A DNA stretch of 64,000 bases. Origin: Siphonodentalium dalli (lineage: Eukaryota; Mollusca; Scaphopoda; Gadilida; Siphonodentaliidae). The stretch is taken from positions 134,253,587 to 134,317,586 of the forward strand of contig CP136061.1 in NCBI GenBank assembly GCA_032622095.1, given 5' to 3'. The notes under the pieces are model-generated. The model was given only the letters and a program-made list of their open reading frames with translations. It was not told the origin of the DNA and did not search any database. The number at the start of each line of letters is the position of its first letter. Position 1 is the stretch's first letter. Below, one piece after another: positions 1 through 11,239 of the stretch. A program made the translations under genes and the position numbers.

Positions 1-1250
1 CACCTTGACCTTCAATTTGACCTTGACCTTTTTGAAAATCTCAGTTTTTGGGTTGGGTGGTTTATGCCATCCTTTTCTTGTGAAAATCGCATCTTCTCAC
101 GGTTTTCTCAATACAATTATAGTTGGGAGGTGACCACGGTTAATTTGGGCCAAAACATATCTAAATTTTCATAAGATGGCCGCCAATATGGCCGCCGGAA
201 GTTGAAAATATGACATTTTTTTCACAAATATCTTCTAGTTCAATTCATGCTGTTTGGAACTGGTTGAGTAATGCGACTTTATTTTATGTTTTGTATATTT
301 ACCGATCATTGGAGCAATTAAATATGCAATTATTGTGGTCTTAGCCCCTTCCGATCCCTCAAAACTTCGATTTTACAGGATGCCGTATAAAAGTTCACAA
401 AAAATCACAATTGGGATTCTAGTCATATTTCAGCAAGAAATGAACATAACTTTGTAATGTAAGTGAGGCATATCATTACCTATGAATATTCAAAATCACT
501 GGAACCAAAATTCTTACTTTGGCTCAAAATGGCTGCCAATATGGCCGCCGAAATATGGAAAATGGTAAATATTACACCAGCGTCTCCTGCAATCGTTTGC
601 AAGTTATGGTTGATGTATAAAATTGGCAATTCTGCATTATATACATTGAATACTAACATGTTTGATGCACCATGGTTAATTGTTACTATTGTCACCACTG
701 ACATCGTCAAAAATATTGGACTTTTCTCTCAAAAACTTGACATAAATATTGGCAAAAATTCACTTTTCAGGTTTGAACCATTTTTTCAGGTAAAATGTAA
801 CTATCTTTGGATTGAAAGGTGTTTATTGTTTTGGTCTATCTTAAATGTGTCTCACTACGGTGTTTATAGACCAAATTGCTCATGATGGCTTCCAAAATGG
901 CAACCAAATTTGTAAAATGTGAATTTTTTTTACATATATCCCGAACATTCTCTGCATTATCCGAAAATGTAGCAAAATGTGACTCACTTGGTTATTATAC
1001 GTGTTAGTTAATTAACTGACAACTAAATGTTCTATTCTGATTGTCCCACTTCCGTATGGGCAAAATAAATTCATTTTAAAGTATGTAATTTTGCCGAGCA
1101 CCTCTTTTGTGATTTTGGCCATAGTTATTGAAAGGAAATGGGCAGAACTTTGAGACAGAATTGAGATGGACCATAATATTTGGCTATTCTGGTCCATTAT
1201 GTTAAGAAAATGTCAACTGAATACCGTGCGGATGCCAAGATCATAGCCAT
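1..1250 (+). repeat. Left arm of ~1.2 kb inverted repeat
   Basis: This stretch matches 3880-5091 in reverse complement, with scattered substitutions and small indels. The first bases (CACCTTGACCTTCAATTTGA) are the complement of those ending near 5091. Open frames here (for example 463-885 plus) are not mirrored as conserved proteins in the other arm and look like chance ORFs. No gene is visible. Confidence 0.85.
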
Positions 1251-1264
1251 GGAGTTTCTCTATG

Positions 1265-3850
1265 ATCATATGTGAGGTGCATAGGTATACAGTGAGTTAT
1301 TGTATGTCATGACTTATGTGAATAGGTATACAATGAGTGACTATATGGTTATGAGTGGGTTGTCCATTGTAAGATGCATCTATATATACAAGGAGATGTC
1401 ATGGTCAGGTGTGAGGTGAATCGGTATGCATGGAGTGACTGTATGGTGTATGATTGTGTATATCCAGTACGGGTGCACCAGGTGTGCTGTATGGGTATGG
1501 TCATTGGTGTAGTGTATGGATATAGCTACATGGTCATCTATGTGTTGATTAGGTATATATGGAGTGACTGTAAGGGCATGGGTGGGATGTACATGTGTTG
1601 TCTGTATGATCATGGATGGGTGTGTTGGTAAATAGGGTGTGATTTTATGGTTACTGGGTAATGTGTATATGTATACATGGAATGACTGTACGGTCATTGG
1701 TGTAGTGTTGTGTATGGGGTATAGCTAGATGGTCATCTATGTGTTGATTATGTATATATGGAGTGACTGTAAGGGGCGTGGGTGGGATGTGCATGTGTTG
1801 TCTGTATGATCATGGGATGGGGTGTGTTGGTAAATAGGGTGTGATTTTATGGTTACGGGGTAATGTGTATATGTATACATGGAATGACTGTACGGTCATG
1901 ATTGAATATGATTACCTGGAGTAAGCTGGATGGACATTATCGAGTGTGTGGGGTATATAGGGAGTGTCCTTGTGGTAACGGGTGGGATGATGCATATTTA
2001 TATATCTCATGGATGTATTATCATTGGTGGGTGTATAGGGATTAGCTGTATTATCATGGATGGCATGTATGATAATACAGTGAATTGCTGAATTGTCATG
2101 TGTGAGGTGTATATGCAAGTATGGATTGTTTGAGTGGTTGTGTGTATATCTGGAAGGGCCGAATGGCCATTAGTGAGGTTTACTTGTATGCTTGGAGTGA
2201 ATTCTATGGGTCTAGGGTGGGCTGTATATGTATATCGAGTGGTTATATGACTATGTGGTGTCGATATAGGTATACAGGTAGTGAATGTATGGTCAATGGT
2301 GAGATCAGTACATGTAGGTATACAAGTAGTGACTGTATGATCATAAATATAATGGACATCTATACAGGGGGTGACTATTAAAATGGTCATGTGACAGGCG
2401 TATATGAGTATACCTGGTGTTCCTGTTTGGGTACTCGTGGCGGTATGGTCATGTGTAGGTTATACCAGTATACGCATGTGTTGCTTTATTGTCATGGGCA
2501 AGGGATATGTGTATATAGCAAGTGGCTATATGGCCATGGATAAAGTGCATATGCATACATGGAGTGACTATACTGACATGGCTGGGGTGTATTAGTATAT
2601 CTTGAGTGACTATGCGGCTATGGTGTGACAAATAGGGACACAGGGAATGACATGGCCAATGTTGAGGTGAATATGTATGCAAGGATTGACCATGGTCGTG
2701 TATGAATGTTTTAAATAGGTACACACGGTGTGACTATATGGCCATAGGTCAGGTAACATTGGTGAAGGTATTTGTATGAAGCGGAGTGGCTATATGGTCA
2801 TTGGTGAGGTGCATATGTATACCCGGGGTGACTTTATGGTCATTGTTGATGTTATATTGATTGTCTATTTGACCACGTGTTTGGATAATAGGTATACAGG
2901 GGATGACCTTATGGCCAATGGTGAGGTGAATGGGTATACAAGGAATGATTATATGGTTATCGGTCATGTTTAGGAGTATCCCCGGTGTGCCTGTATCGTG
3001 ACGGGCAGCTGTAAGGTCACCCGTGGTCATTGGTCAGGTGTACATGGATACAGTGGGTCAGCTATATTGTTATGTCTGTGGTGTTTATGTATATATGTAA
3101 TGACTATGTGGTAATAGGTGGCCATTGTTTTCCGTGTTTAACGCCCCATGTATATAAAACACCATCAAGATAGAGAACTCTCTGAATGACCTCTCCATTG
3201 ATTAACATATCCTTGAGTTATTGTGCCACCCAAGGTACACATGTACAACCCACCCATTACTCTCAGTCACTCCATATGTACATAAACACAACACAAATGA
3301 CAACATAGTCACCCAATTTATACACGTACACCTGATCATACAGCCATACTTGGTTATACCCGTACATACCACAAATTAAGATAGTCACGAGTCACCATGT
3401 ATGAACACCAGGTATACACATACACCCGGCACATGGCCATATGGTCACTCTATGTATACATATTCACTACATTCACGATCATACGATCACGCGTTGTATA
3501 CCTATTCACCTCACCATGGACTATACAGCCACTACATGTATACCTATTCGCCATATCCATTACCATAGAGTCAATCCAGGTATACATATGCACATCACCA
3601 ATGGTGAGCCCTTCCAGATATACCAATACCCGCACATACGACCTCTCATAAGTTCCACACTTGTCATACTCATGATCATGCATCTAGTCCCCATACACCA
3701 TCAATGATAACACATCCACAACATATATAAATATACAACCCACCGTTGCCAACAGGGCACTCCCCATTACCCACACATCATCCATGACCATACAATAACT
3801 CGCGGTATACCTATTATCCTCATCTACGATCATAGAGTAACTCCCTGGCT
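1265..3850. repeat. 42-bp minisatellite that inverts in the middle
   Basis: Diverged units of about 42 bp (pattern: GGTCATTGGTGAGGTGCATA, then TGTATACANGGAGTGACTAT) run on the plus strand to about 3130. From about 3150 to 3850 the same unit appears in reverse complement (GTATACCTATTCACCTCACC). Inside the forward half, a block of about 200 bp (1498-1697) is duplicated next door (1698-1907), giving a higher-order repeat of about five units. Open frames on both strands through this block are by-products of the repeat. Confidence 0.8.
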
Positions 3851-3879
3851 GTCATCTTGGCTTCCACCCTGTATCCAGT

Positions 3880-5091
3880 TGATAAATTTTATCATAATGG
3901 GCCAGACTACCCACATCTCATGGTTCATCTCAGTTCCGTCTCAAAGTTCTGCCCATTTCCTTCAATAATATGGCCATAATCACAAAAGAGGTTATCCGCA
4001 AAATTCCATACTGCAACTTTAAAATGAATTTGTCATGCCCCATACGAAACTAGGAATAAAAATAATAGAACATAGTTGTCAGTTAATTAACTAACAGGGT
4101 ATAATAACCTAGTGAGTCACAATTTGCTACCTTTTCGGATAACGCAGAGAATAATTTTTCTGGATATGTGTAAAAAATTTACTTTTTACAAATTTGGTTG
4201 CCATTTTGGAAGCCATCTTGAGCAACTTAGTCTATAAACACCATAGTGTGACACATTAAGATAGGTCAAAACAATAAACACATTTGATACCAAAGGTAGT
4301 TGCATTTTATTTGAAAAAATGGGTCGAACCTTGAAAAGTTATTTTTTGCCAATATTTATGTCAAGTTTGTGAGAGAAAAAATCCAATATATCTGGTGATG
4401 TCAGTGGTGACAATAGTAACAATGACACATGGTGTATCAGGCATGTTAGTATTCAATATATAGAATACAGATTAGCCAATTTTATACATCAACCACAACA
4501 TGTAAGCAATTGCATGACACCCTCGTGTAATATTTACAATATTCCATATTTTGGCGGCCATTTTGAGCCAAGGTAAGATTTTTTGTTCCAGAGAGTTGAA
4601 ATATTCATAGGTAATGATATGCCTCACTTGCATTACAATGTTCTTTTCATTTCTAGTTGAAATATGACTAGAATCCCAATTGTGAATTTTTTTTTAATTT
4701 TGTACCGCGTTCTGTAAAATCGAATTTTTGAGGGATTGGAAGGGGTAAGGACCCCATTAATTGCATATTTAATTGCTCCAATGATCCGTTAATATACAAA
4801 ACACAAAATAAAGTGGCATTTCTCAACCAGTTCCAAACAGCATAAATTGAACTAGAAGATATTTGTGAAAAAAATGTCATATTTTCAACTTCCGGCGGCC
4901 ATATTGGCGGGCCATCTTATGGAAAATTTAGATATGTTTTGGCCCAAATGAACCGTGGGTCACCTTCCAACTATAATTGTATTGAGTAAACTGTGAGAAG
5001 ATGCAATTTTCACAAGAAAAGGATGGGCATAAACCACCCAACCCAAAAACTGAGATTTTCAAAAAGGTCAAGGTCAAATTGAAGGTCAAGG
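3880..5091 (-). repeat. Right arm of ~1.2 kb inverted repeat
   Basis: Reverse complement of 1-1250. Between this arm and the CTAG end (5092-5297) lies unique sequence that probably forms the Helitron 3' terminal region. Confidence 0.85.
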
Positions 5092-5297
5092 TGACCTCCA
5101 AAATCTGGAACCAGCCAGTTTAGTGATACTCACCAACCACTTAACAAATTCTGAAAGTTTGGCGCTTCTATCACAAAGTGAACGATTTTTATGTTTTCTT
5201 GTAATTATCCCCCCCACTATATTCTCACCATATATCCACAATATGCAGAGGGTTTCCCCATCACTTTAACCTGGGCAATGCCGGGTAACCCTGCTAG

Positions 5298-5497
5298 TTC
5301 TCTTATATATGCGAGTCTCCCATAGGGAGCCTCACATATATAAGATAACGCATTGGCCTAACAATATTTACCTTGACCTTGTTAGCCACTGCATTCTCTT
5401 AATATATATGCAAGACTCCCTATAGGAGAATTGCATATATAAGAGAATGCTCTGGCGCAGCGAAATCAATGCTGCACAGCGCGACTCCCATCATGAA
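5298..5497 (-). mobile_element. Double-hairpin piggyBac-like MITE, truncated by the Helitron
   Basis: Two hairpins in tandem, each with arms like TCTCTTATATATGCGAG and a central TCCCATAGGGAG loop region, joined by a segment containing CCTTGACCTTGTTAG. It is the reverse-orientation partner of the complete copies at 9148-9381, 26752-28130 and 32845-33079, which carry TTAACCCTTTCATGAC at the end. One end is cut by the Helitron insertion point at 5297/5298. Confidence 0.6.
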
Positions 5498-5570
5498 AAA
5501 GCTAAGCTTTCTAGGAGAGCAGGAAAAAGTATGCCTGTGCCAGCTCTTGGCAGGTCAGCTTTTTAATATA

Positions 5571-6990
5571 CAGTAATGCCATAAATAATCGACTCCTTAA
5601 CTACAGCAGAATTATGGTTAATTTTTCAGGATTTGAGCTTTCCGATGAATGGCAACAAGCCATATTTCCGACTAAATCCTGAACAAGAGGTGGCATCAGA
5701 GATGCTGTGTCTTGTTTTCGGTGGCTTACCGCCGGTGGCTACCGCCAATTGGTGTGCATCAGTATCGGTAGACTAATTAATAGGTAAAATCGAAAAATGA
5801 CTAATTAAGGGCCATAACTCCATCAAATTTTATCGGGCCAGGCTGGTTTTCGAACTCGTCCGAAATATTCTTGGCAATTATGTCTATTCCAAATTTTAAA
5901 CAAATCGGAGGACGTTTGTTGAAGTTATCGCGCTAACGAGCTAAAAATTCACGAAAAATGACTAATAAAGGGCCATAACTCTATCAAATGAGGTATTCTT
6001 GGGAGACACCTATATATCAAAATTTCAATCAAATAGGATGATGTTTGTTAAATTATCGCGCTAACGAGCTGAAAATTTGTGAAAAAATGACTAATTAAGG
6101 GCCATAACTCTATCAAATTTTATCAGACCTAGCCGGTTTTCGAACTCGACCGAGATATTCTTGGGAGACACCTATATACCAAATTTCAATCAAATCGGAT
6201 AACGTTTGTTGAAGTTATCGCGTTAACGAGCTGAAAATTTGTGAAAAATGCCTAATTAAGGGCCATAACTCTATCAAATTTTATCGGACCAGGCCGGTTT
6301 TCGAACTCGTCCGAGATATTCTTGGGAGACACCTATATACCAAATTTTAATCAAATCGGATAACGTTTGTTGAAGTTATCGCGCTAACGAGCTGAAAATT
6401 CGTGAAAAATGACTAATTAAGGGCCATAACTATATCAAATTTTATCGGACCAGGCCGGTTTTCGAACTCATCCGAGATATTCTTGGGAGACACCTATATA
6501 CCAAATTTGAATCAAATCGGATAACGTTTGTTGAAGTTATCGCGCTAACGAGCTGAAAATTCGTGAAAAATGACTAATTAAGGGCCATAACTCTATCAAA
6601 TTTTATCGCACCAGGCCGGGTTTTTCGAAATCGTCCGAGATATTCTTGGGAGACACCTATATCCCAAATTTCAATCGAATCAGATAACGTTTGTTGAAGT
6701 TGTTGCCCAACGAGCCTAAAATCAGTGAAAAATGGCAAAGGGCCATAACTCTGTAATAAATGTGCGGGACGAACCCGATTTTTTGTCTGCAGCTTACGTG
6801 CATGGATATGTACTCACACACGTCAATAAACGGTTGAGTTATAAGCAAAACACGTCGCCCGCCTGCCCGTCCGCCGCCCGCCCGCCCACCGTCCCTCATC
6901 AAACTATAAGTCGAGTTTTGGAAAAAAACTCAACTAAAAATTACCCTTAATTCTGCGTAGTTAAGGAGTCGATTATTTAGGGCATTACTG
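5571..6990. mobile_element. Tc1/mariner-like foldback MITE with internal repeat block
   Basis: The ends are CAGTAATGCC (5571) and GGCATTACTG (6990), each flanked by TA, the target duplication of Tc1/mariner elements. The ~50-bp terminal inverted repeat, ending in the poorly variable CAGCAGAATTATGG region, is shared with the 214-bp palindromic copies at 29551-29765 and 30096-30309. Here the palindrome is split by about 1.2 kb of tandem repeat that starts near 5690. No transposase frame was found. Confidence 0.7.
5793..6730 (+). repeat. 161-bp tandem repeat, about six copies
   Basis: The unit contains GGGCCATAACTCTATCAAAT, TTTTCGAACTCGTCCGAGA and CGCTAACGAGCTGAAAAT. Successive GTGAAAAATG motifs at 6241, 6402 and 6563 give a period of 161 bp. 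Copies are 85-95 percent alike by eye. Similar blocks are familiar from molluscan genomes. The segment just right (6732-6905) has a CG-rich tail and no convincing coding. Confidence 0.8.
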
Positions 6991-7009
6991 TAGCCTTGTT
7001 AATTAGCAG

Positions 7010-7270
7010 AAATTTACATACCCTTAAAAATTTCCTAAGCCAGAAATTTGTCCTTGGCTAAAAAGCCCTAGGATCCCCATAGTTGCATATGCATATAACT
7101 TCAGTTTATAATTGGAACTTGGTCCATTATCATGGCAGACTTTAGTTGGGTCTGTCTTCAAATTGCTGATTATCAAGATCGTCCTTGTTATCTCAGTAGT
7201 CCTTGGCATTCAACAAAGATTTTTGCTGTCTTCAGACTTCCACAGTGACAAAGAGAATGTATGTAGCAAT
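7010..7270 (+). repeat. Copy A of a ~260-bp inverted duplication
   Basis: Matches 26440-26735 in reverse complement at roughly 90 percent. A short frame that reads FSWVCLQIADYQDRPCYLS is open here on the plus strand and in the partner on the minus strand. No function recognised. It is probably a repeat family member rather than an exon. Confidence 0.7.
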
Positions 7271-7366
7271 CTGTAGGTTCCCTGTGGGAGGCTCACATAT
7301 ATGAGAGAATGCACAGGCGCAGGATCTTTAATGCTGCATCAGCGCAGTTCCCGTCATGAAAGTGAT
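7270..7366 (-). mobile_element. Fragment of the double-hairpin MITE
   Basis: Contains one hairpin arm (CACATATATGAGAGAATGCA) and the end segment AATGCTGCATCAGCGCAG...GTCATGAAAG of the piggyBac-like MITE family in reverse orientation. Confidence 0.5.
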
Positions 7367-7399
7367 AAAAGAGATATAACTCTAATAAAATATTCTCAC

Positions 7400-7573
7400 C
7401 TAATTCTTTTGTTTTCAGGTTCGAACGGTTGAGAAGCTGCTGTGAGTGAGTTACTAAGATACAGATCTCTTTCATCGACGAACACTTGGCTGAGAGCGGG
7501 AAATTCTCCTGTCATCTCTTTTAGCATTTGTTCAAGTAGATCTTTCTGTTTACACTTCTCGACATCTTCTTTG
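7400..7573 (-). CDS. TRABD: TRABD, internal exon (TraB-domain protein)
   Basis: On the minus strand this reads KEDVEKCKQKDLLEQMLKEM, then TGEFPALSQVFVDERDLYLS, then a divergent tail ending NKRI. The order and spacing match the C-terminal half of the TraB domain of animal TRABD, where a CKQKDLLEQM segment is followed by an ERDxYL segment. The acceptor is CATAG at 7574-7578 and the donor is AG/GTGAGA at 7399. The exon is 174 bp and starts with the last base of a codon. The preceding exon (28477) ends in phase 0, so the missing exon or exons between must total 3n+2 bases. The last part of the protein (the segment with the GxGHV motif) was not found and probably lies left of the window or was missed. 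Confidence 0.85.
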
Positions 7574-9143
7574 CTATGAGCAAAGACAATGAACAGAGAT
7601 TATGAAAATAACCTTTCAGATGTGGTTGGTTTATGAACTATGTTCGGTATGTGGTCCCAGAGCTTAAAAGTAACATTCATGCATCTTTCATATATGCAAT
7701 CATTGTCATTGATTTCTTATAATTACTCCTTGAATAATAATTTTAGCATATTAGCAAGCATTCAAATAACTCAAAATAACCTGACCATATTTGTTTTACA
7801 GTCACAAATTGGTTTGTGCTAGTCCATTATTAATTTTGTGCCAGTAATATAAATTTGTCACAAGTATGATATATTCTATGTGTTAGGGGACAGTCCAGGC
7901 ACTTTAAAAAAACAACAATATTTTGGTTAAAATTTGTTAAAACTTACTATTCGAAAATCATACCATTTCAATCAATTTGTTTATTGTAAGAAAGAATTCA
8001 ATTGAGTTCTTTCTTTTGCACATATTGAAATAGAGATGAAAGCTTGAAGCATACAGCACGTTCGCTTGTTAACACTCGTAACTGCACTTCCCAGCAGTAT
8101 TTGATGTTTTGTCAAAAGTGCCGAAGTTCCTCATGAATAAAGCATGTGTTGCAATGCTGTTTGTTTCTTGTCAGACTACACAAGTGACATGAATATTAAG
8201 ACTTATAAGTACATGTAAATACGTGTGTTGTCAACATTGTAAATAAATAGCTCTAAAAACATGAACTTACAATTACTAAAATTTATGATCTGAATCAACA
8301 AACTCAAAAACAAAGCATTTTGATTTGTTGCATGATTCACCAGTCATACTGACAGGCACAAGCAAACATGAACCGGTCATTTCCAGCTAGTCATTGAGAA
8401 TGACCAGATGCTTATTTCCAGCCTTGCTAGAAAGATTTTATCTCATAAGAATAAATTTAAAATATGTTTTTGTTGTGAAAAATCAGTTTTCTGTTGGACG
8501 AGTGTCTAATATAAACGATAGGACTATATTTTATTGGCGATTTTTCCAAGGAAGAAAAGGCATGATAAAAGAACATAAAGATTGCTCAAGTCGAGAACAA
8601 CTTGAACGTAAACAAAATGAAACTGGCATGGAGAAAAAGTGAACAATTATGTCACTAAAATAACTTTCCGAATTAGAAAATAAAATTAGATACTACCGGT
8701 ATATGAATTTGATGTGAATCCACTAATGCATTGGCATTCTGCTATTTGACATTACATTTAAGTTGAAATTACACATTTGAAAATTTAATTTGAAGCTTGC
8801 CGATTAGCAATTAATTATCTGATTATTTGAGGTTAATCCATTGTTACCACAGACATGTTTATTGCGGCATCAATTTGGAGGGAAATTATTGTTTTGGCAT
8901 TCCTATATTGTTAAAAAATTGTAAGAAAAGCAACCACTTTTCACTCTAAAATTAACACTTTCAATTCATTGAGAAGGGATCAGTAACGAGGGACAGGCAC
9001 ATGCATTAAACACTTGAATGTGCCCAGGGGACCATCGGCTTAGGTGAATGTAAACCATTCAAATATGCGTTGTCATCATTGTCAAATTTTGTGTTATGAA
9101 TATGTTCTTGACAATGAGGGTGATTAAATATATATTGTTTAAA
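7574..9143. other. Intron-like sequence, no gene seen
   Basis: AT-rich unique-looking sequence upstream (in the minus-strand sense) of the TRABD exon. The few open frames (for example 8394-8642 plus) have no recognisable domain or splice context. The missing TRABD exon was looked for here by eye and was not found. Confidence 0.5.
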
Positions 9144-9147
9144 TTAA

Positions 9148-9381
9148 CCCTTTCATTACATGAGTTTACTGTGCCAGTGCATTCACTTATATATGCGAGT
9201 CTCCCCTAGGGATCCTCACAAATATAAGAAAATGCACTGGCTTACAAAGACAAGGTAAACATTTTTAGGCCAATTTATTCTCTTATATATGCAAGGCTCC
9301 CCTATGGAGACTCGCACATATAAGAGAATGCATTGGTGCAGGGTGTAACATAAAATTTCAGGATGCTCTGTCATGGAAGTG
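9148..9381 (+). mobile_element. Double-hairpin piggyBac-like MITE, complete copy
   Basis: Flanked by TTAA at 9144-9147 and 9382-9385. The ends are CCCTTTCATTAC and, inverted, GTCATGGAAGTG. Two internal hairpins have the CTTATATATGCGAG arms. TTAA duplication with a CCC start is characteristic of piggyBac-type elements. There is no coding capacity. Confidence 0.7.
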
Positions 9382-9385
9382 TTAA

Positions 9386-10790
9386 ACCAGATACACCTTT
9401 TTAATTCATACACCCTTCATTCCTGAATGGATTTTCTCAATCAGATTCATAAATATATATTGGAATGGGTCCATTATAGGGATGTTAAGATGACATGAGC
9501 AGGCAGAGAAAAAGCCCCCTCTGAGTTTAAGCTGTTTGTTGAACTTAATATCTGAACATCCTATGATTGAGAATAGGAATCAATTAACTAATCCATTTCC
9601 TGTCAAAATTGATCCATGTTTGATCCAGGGATCTAACCTCTTCAACAAGACATGATGCCATTGAACCAGATTAAAATTCTCTGTAGTGATAATAGGTTTA
9701 TTATATGACGCGTATTTAAATCAAAACAAGTTCAAAGCCAAGCGTGGCATATGCCCCCCAACGCTCAGTTTAGAGAGTGGGCTATACTAAATATTTGTAT
9801 GGATGGAGAATTTTTTAAATTTTATAAACCCAAGAAGTGGGTGTCCTTCCCCTTAAACTCAACTATCAATACACCTATACGGCTATCAATACAACCAAAT
9901 CCAATGATCCATGTCCATGTTACAAGCTGAAATGTTCATACGAATACAACTGATACGGGTAACTCTGGTAAAAATTAATGGACGAAACTCATAGTATGTG
10001 ACCATTATGGGTATCCTTTCCCTCAACCTGTGCTATCACCATACCAAGGACAACAAAACTTGATAATTAACACCCAAGTTACAAGGTGATACTGTCTGTT
10101 CGTATGGACAGACAGACAGACAGAACTCTCGGCTATATGCCCCGAAGGTCAGGGGCATAATAACAACATTTTAATGACATAAACCCATGTAAAGAGGTGA
10201 TATATTAGAAGAAACATAAATGAAGTGATAACAGGAAACATCGGTTTAAGCACACGCACAGTCCATAACATAAATGTGGGTGTGACATCATATCGAACTG
10301 TAGCTTTTCCAATAGTCAGGAAAAGATCGCTAAACTACAGTGCTCAGTATTTGGAGTACAAAAACAACTAATATAATAAACTAAAATACCTGATATTTGT
10401 TAGATACCATACGATAAGTGGAAAACTACAGATCACATACCTGTAAGTTGTAAGGCATCATATCAACCACTCACGCGATGTGATCCATTGAATCGTTAAG
10501 AACATGTCGTGATGTTTTGGAATTGTGATTAATTATCTCAGCCCAACTCATCACAGGAATTTTCTATAACTTTTGGCGAAGGGGACTTCAGGGCCCTAAC
10601 CATAGGGAAAATTTGTGCCATAAAAGTTTATTTTTGGAATAAATCAAACAATGTAATGTGGAGATTGTTTATTTTATGCAAATTGAACAAGAAGAATTGA
10701 AATGAAATTTGTCATGAAATGAATGAGAAGTACTGCGGTTTCTTTAGTTTAGTAATAAAAATAAACTAGAGGTGTGACTGTCCCAATGGG
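9386..10790. other. No gene seen; degenerate repeat near 9690-10160
   Basis: About 1.4 kb without supported coding. The part from 9690 to 10160 starts with TGGCATATGCCCCCCAACG and ends with an ACAGACAGACAGACAG run followed by CCCGAAGGTCAGGGGCATAA, a common style of dispersed molluscan repeat. Confidence 0.4.
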
Positions 10791-10792
10791 GT

Positions 10793-10820
10793 ACCCCCCC
10801 CCCCCCCCCCCCCCCCCCCC
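10793..10820. repeat. Poly-C tract
   Basis: An uninterrupted run of about 28 C directly left of the outer large element. Length is likely variable and error-prone in sequencing. Confidence 0.9.
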
Positions 10821-10849
10821 CGTGTTTTTAAAATATATTTTTTACCCAA

Positions 10850-11190
10850 AATATGTATCTCCTATAATAAATATCTTGGACACTGAAACTAATGGTTATA
10901 TATTCTAGAAGAAGTCGTTTTAAAAATCGGTACGCAGTACCTCGAGTACGCGCACTTGTCAAATGCCAATTAATGACGATTATATATTTGGACCAATCGT
11001 GTGAGTCCTTTCGCTATAAAAGCGATTGAAAGGTAAGATCCATTCTTTTTAATTTCTTCCTCCTGTGTGCTTGATGCGTTTGACCGAGTGCGCAGGGCAG
11101 GAATGTTGATCCCAACTGGGAGGGCCTTTACTGTGTTCAGTGTCCAAGATATTTATTATAGGAGATACATATTTTGGGTAAAAAATATTA
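10850..11190 (+). promoter_or_regulatory. Promoter-like terminal module flanked by inverted arms
   Basis: A ~340-bp unit bounded by inverted arms (ACCCAAAATATGTATCTCCT at the left, its complement at 11150-11180). It contains GCTATAAAAGCG at about 11015, a good TATA-box match, and shares TGGGAGGGCC near its right side with the equivalent module at 13760-14095. A promoter function is an inference from position and the TATA motif only. Confidence 0.35.
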
Positions 11191-11239
11191 TATCTCCGTC
11201 AAATATATCTTGGACACTCAAACTAATGGTTATAATTAG

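Larger units (their letters stand above)
1..5297 (+). mobile_element. Helitron-like non-autonomous element (3' part) with giant inverted repeat
   Basis: The left ~1.25 kb reappears inverted at about 3880-5091, and the space between is a 42-bp minisatellite. To the right of the right arm the sequence ends with a short hairpin (CCTGG-GCAATG-CCGGG, 5272-5286), about seven bases, and then CTAG at 5294-5297, followed by T. A 3' hairpin plus CTRR end inserted before T is the hallmark of Helitrons. The base after CTAG continues exactly as the inside of a piggyBac-like MITE (TTCTCTTATATATGCG, preceded by GCA in other copies), so the insertion lies between A and T as Helitrons require. The 5' end lies left of the window. 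No Rep/helicase coding was seen, so this is a non-autonomous, HINE-like copy. The class is inferred from the terminus and the target site. Confidence 0.6.

Noticed and set aside
463-885. 140-codon plus frame
   Set aside because: Lies in an arm of the giant inverted repeat; the mirror copy does not keep it, and the translation shows no domain.
1374-3700. Many open frames on both strands through 1374-3700
   Set aside because: They follow the 42-bp minisatellite (a multiple of three), rich in Tyr/Met/Cys or His/Thr/Pro by composition only.
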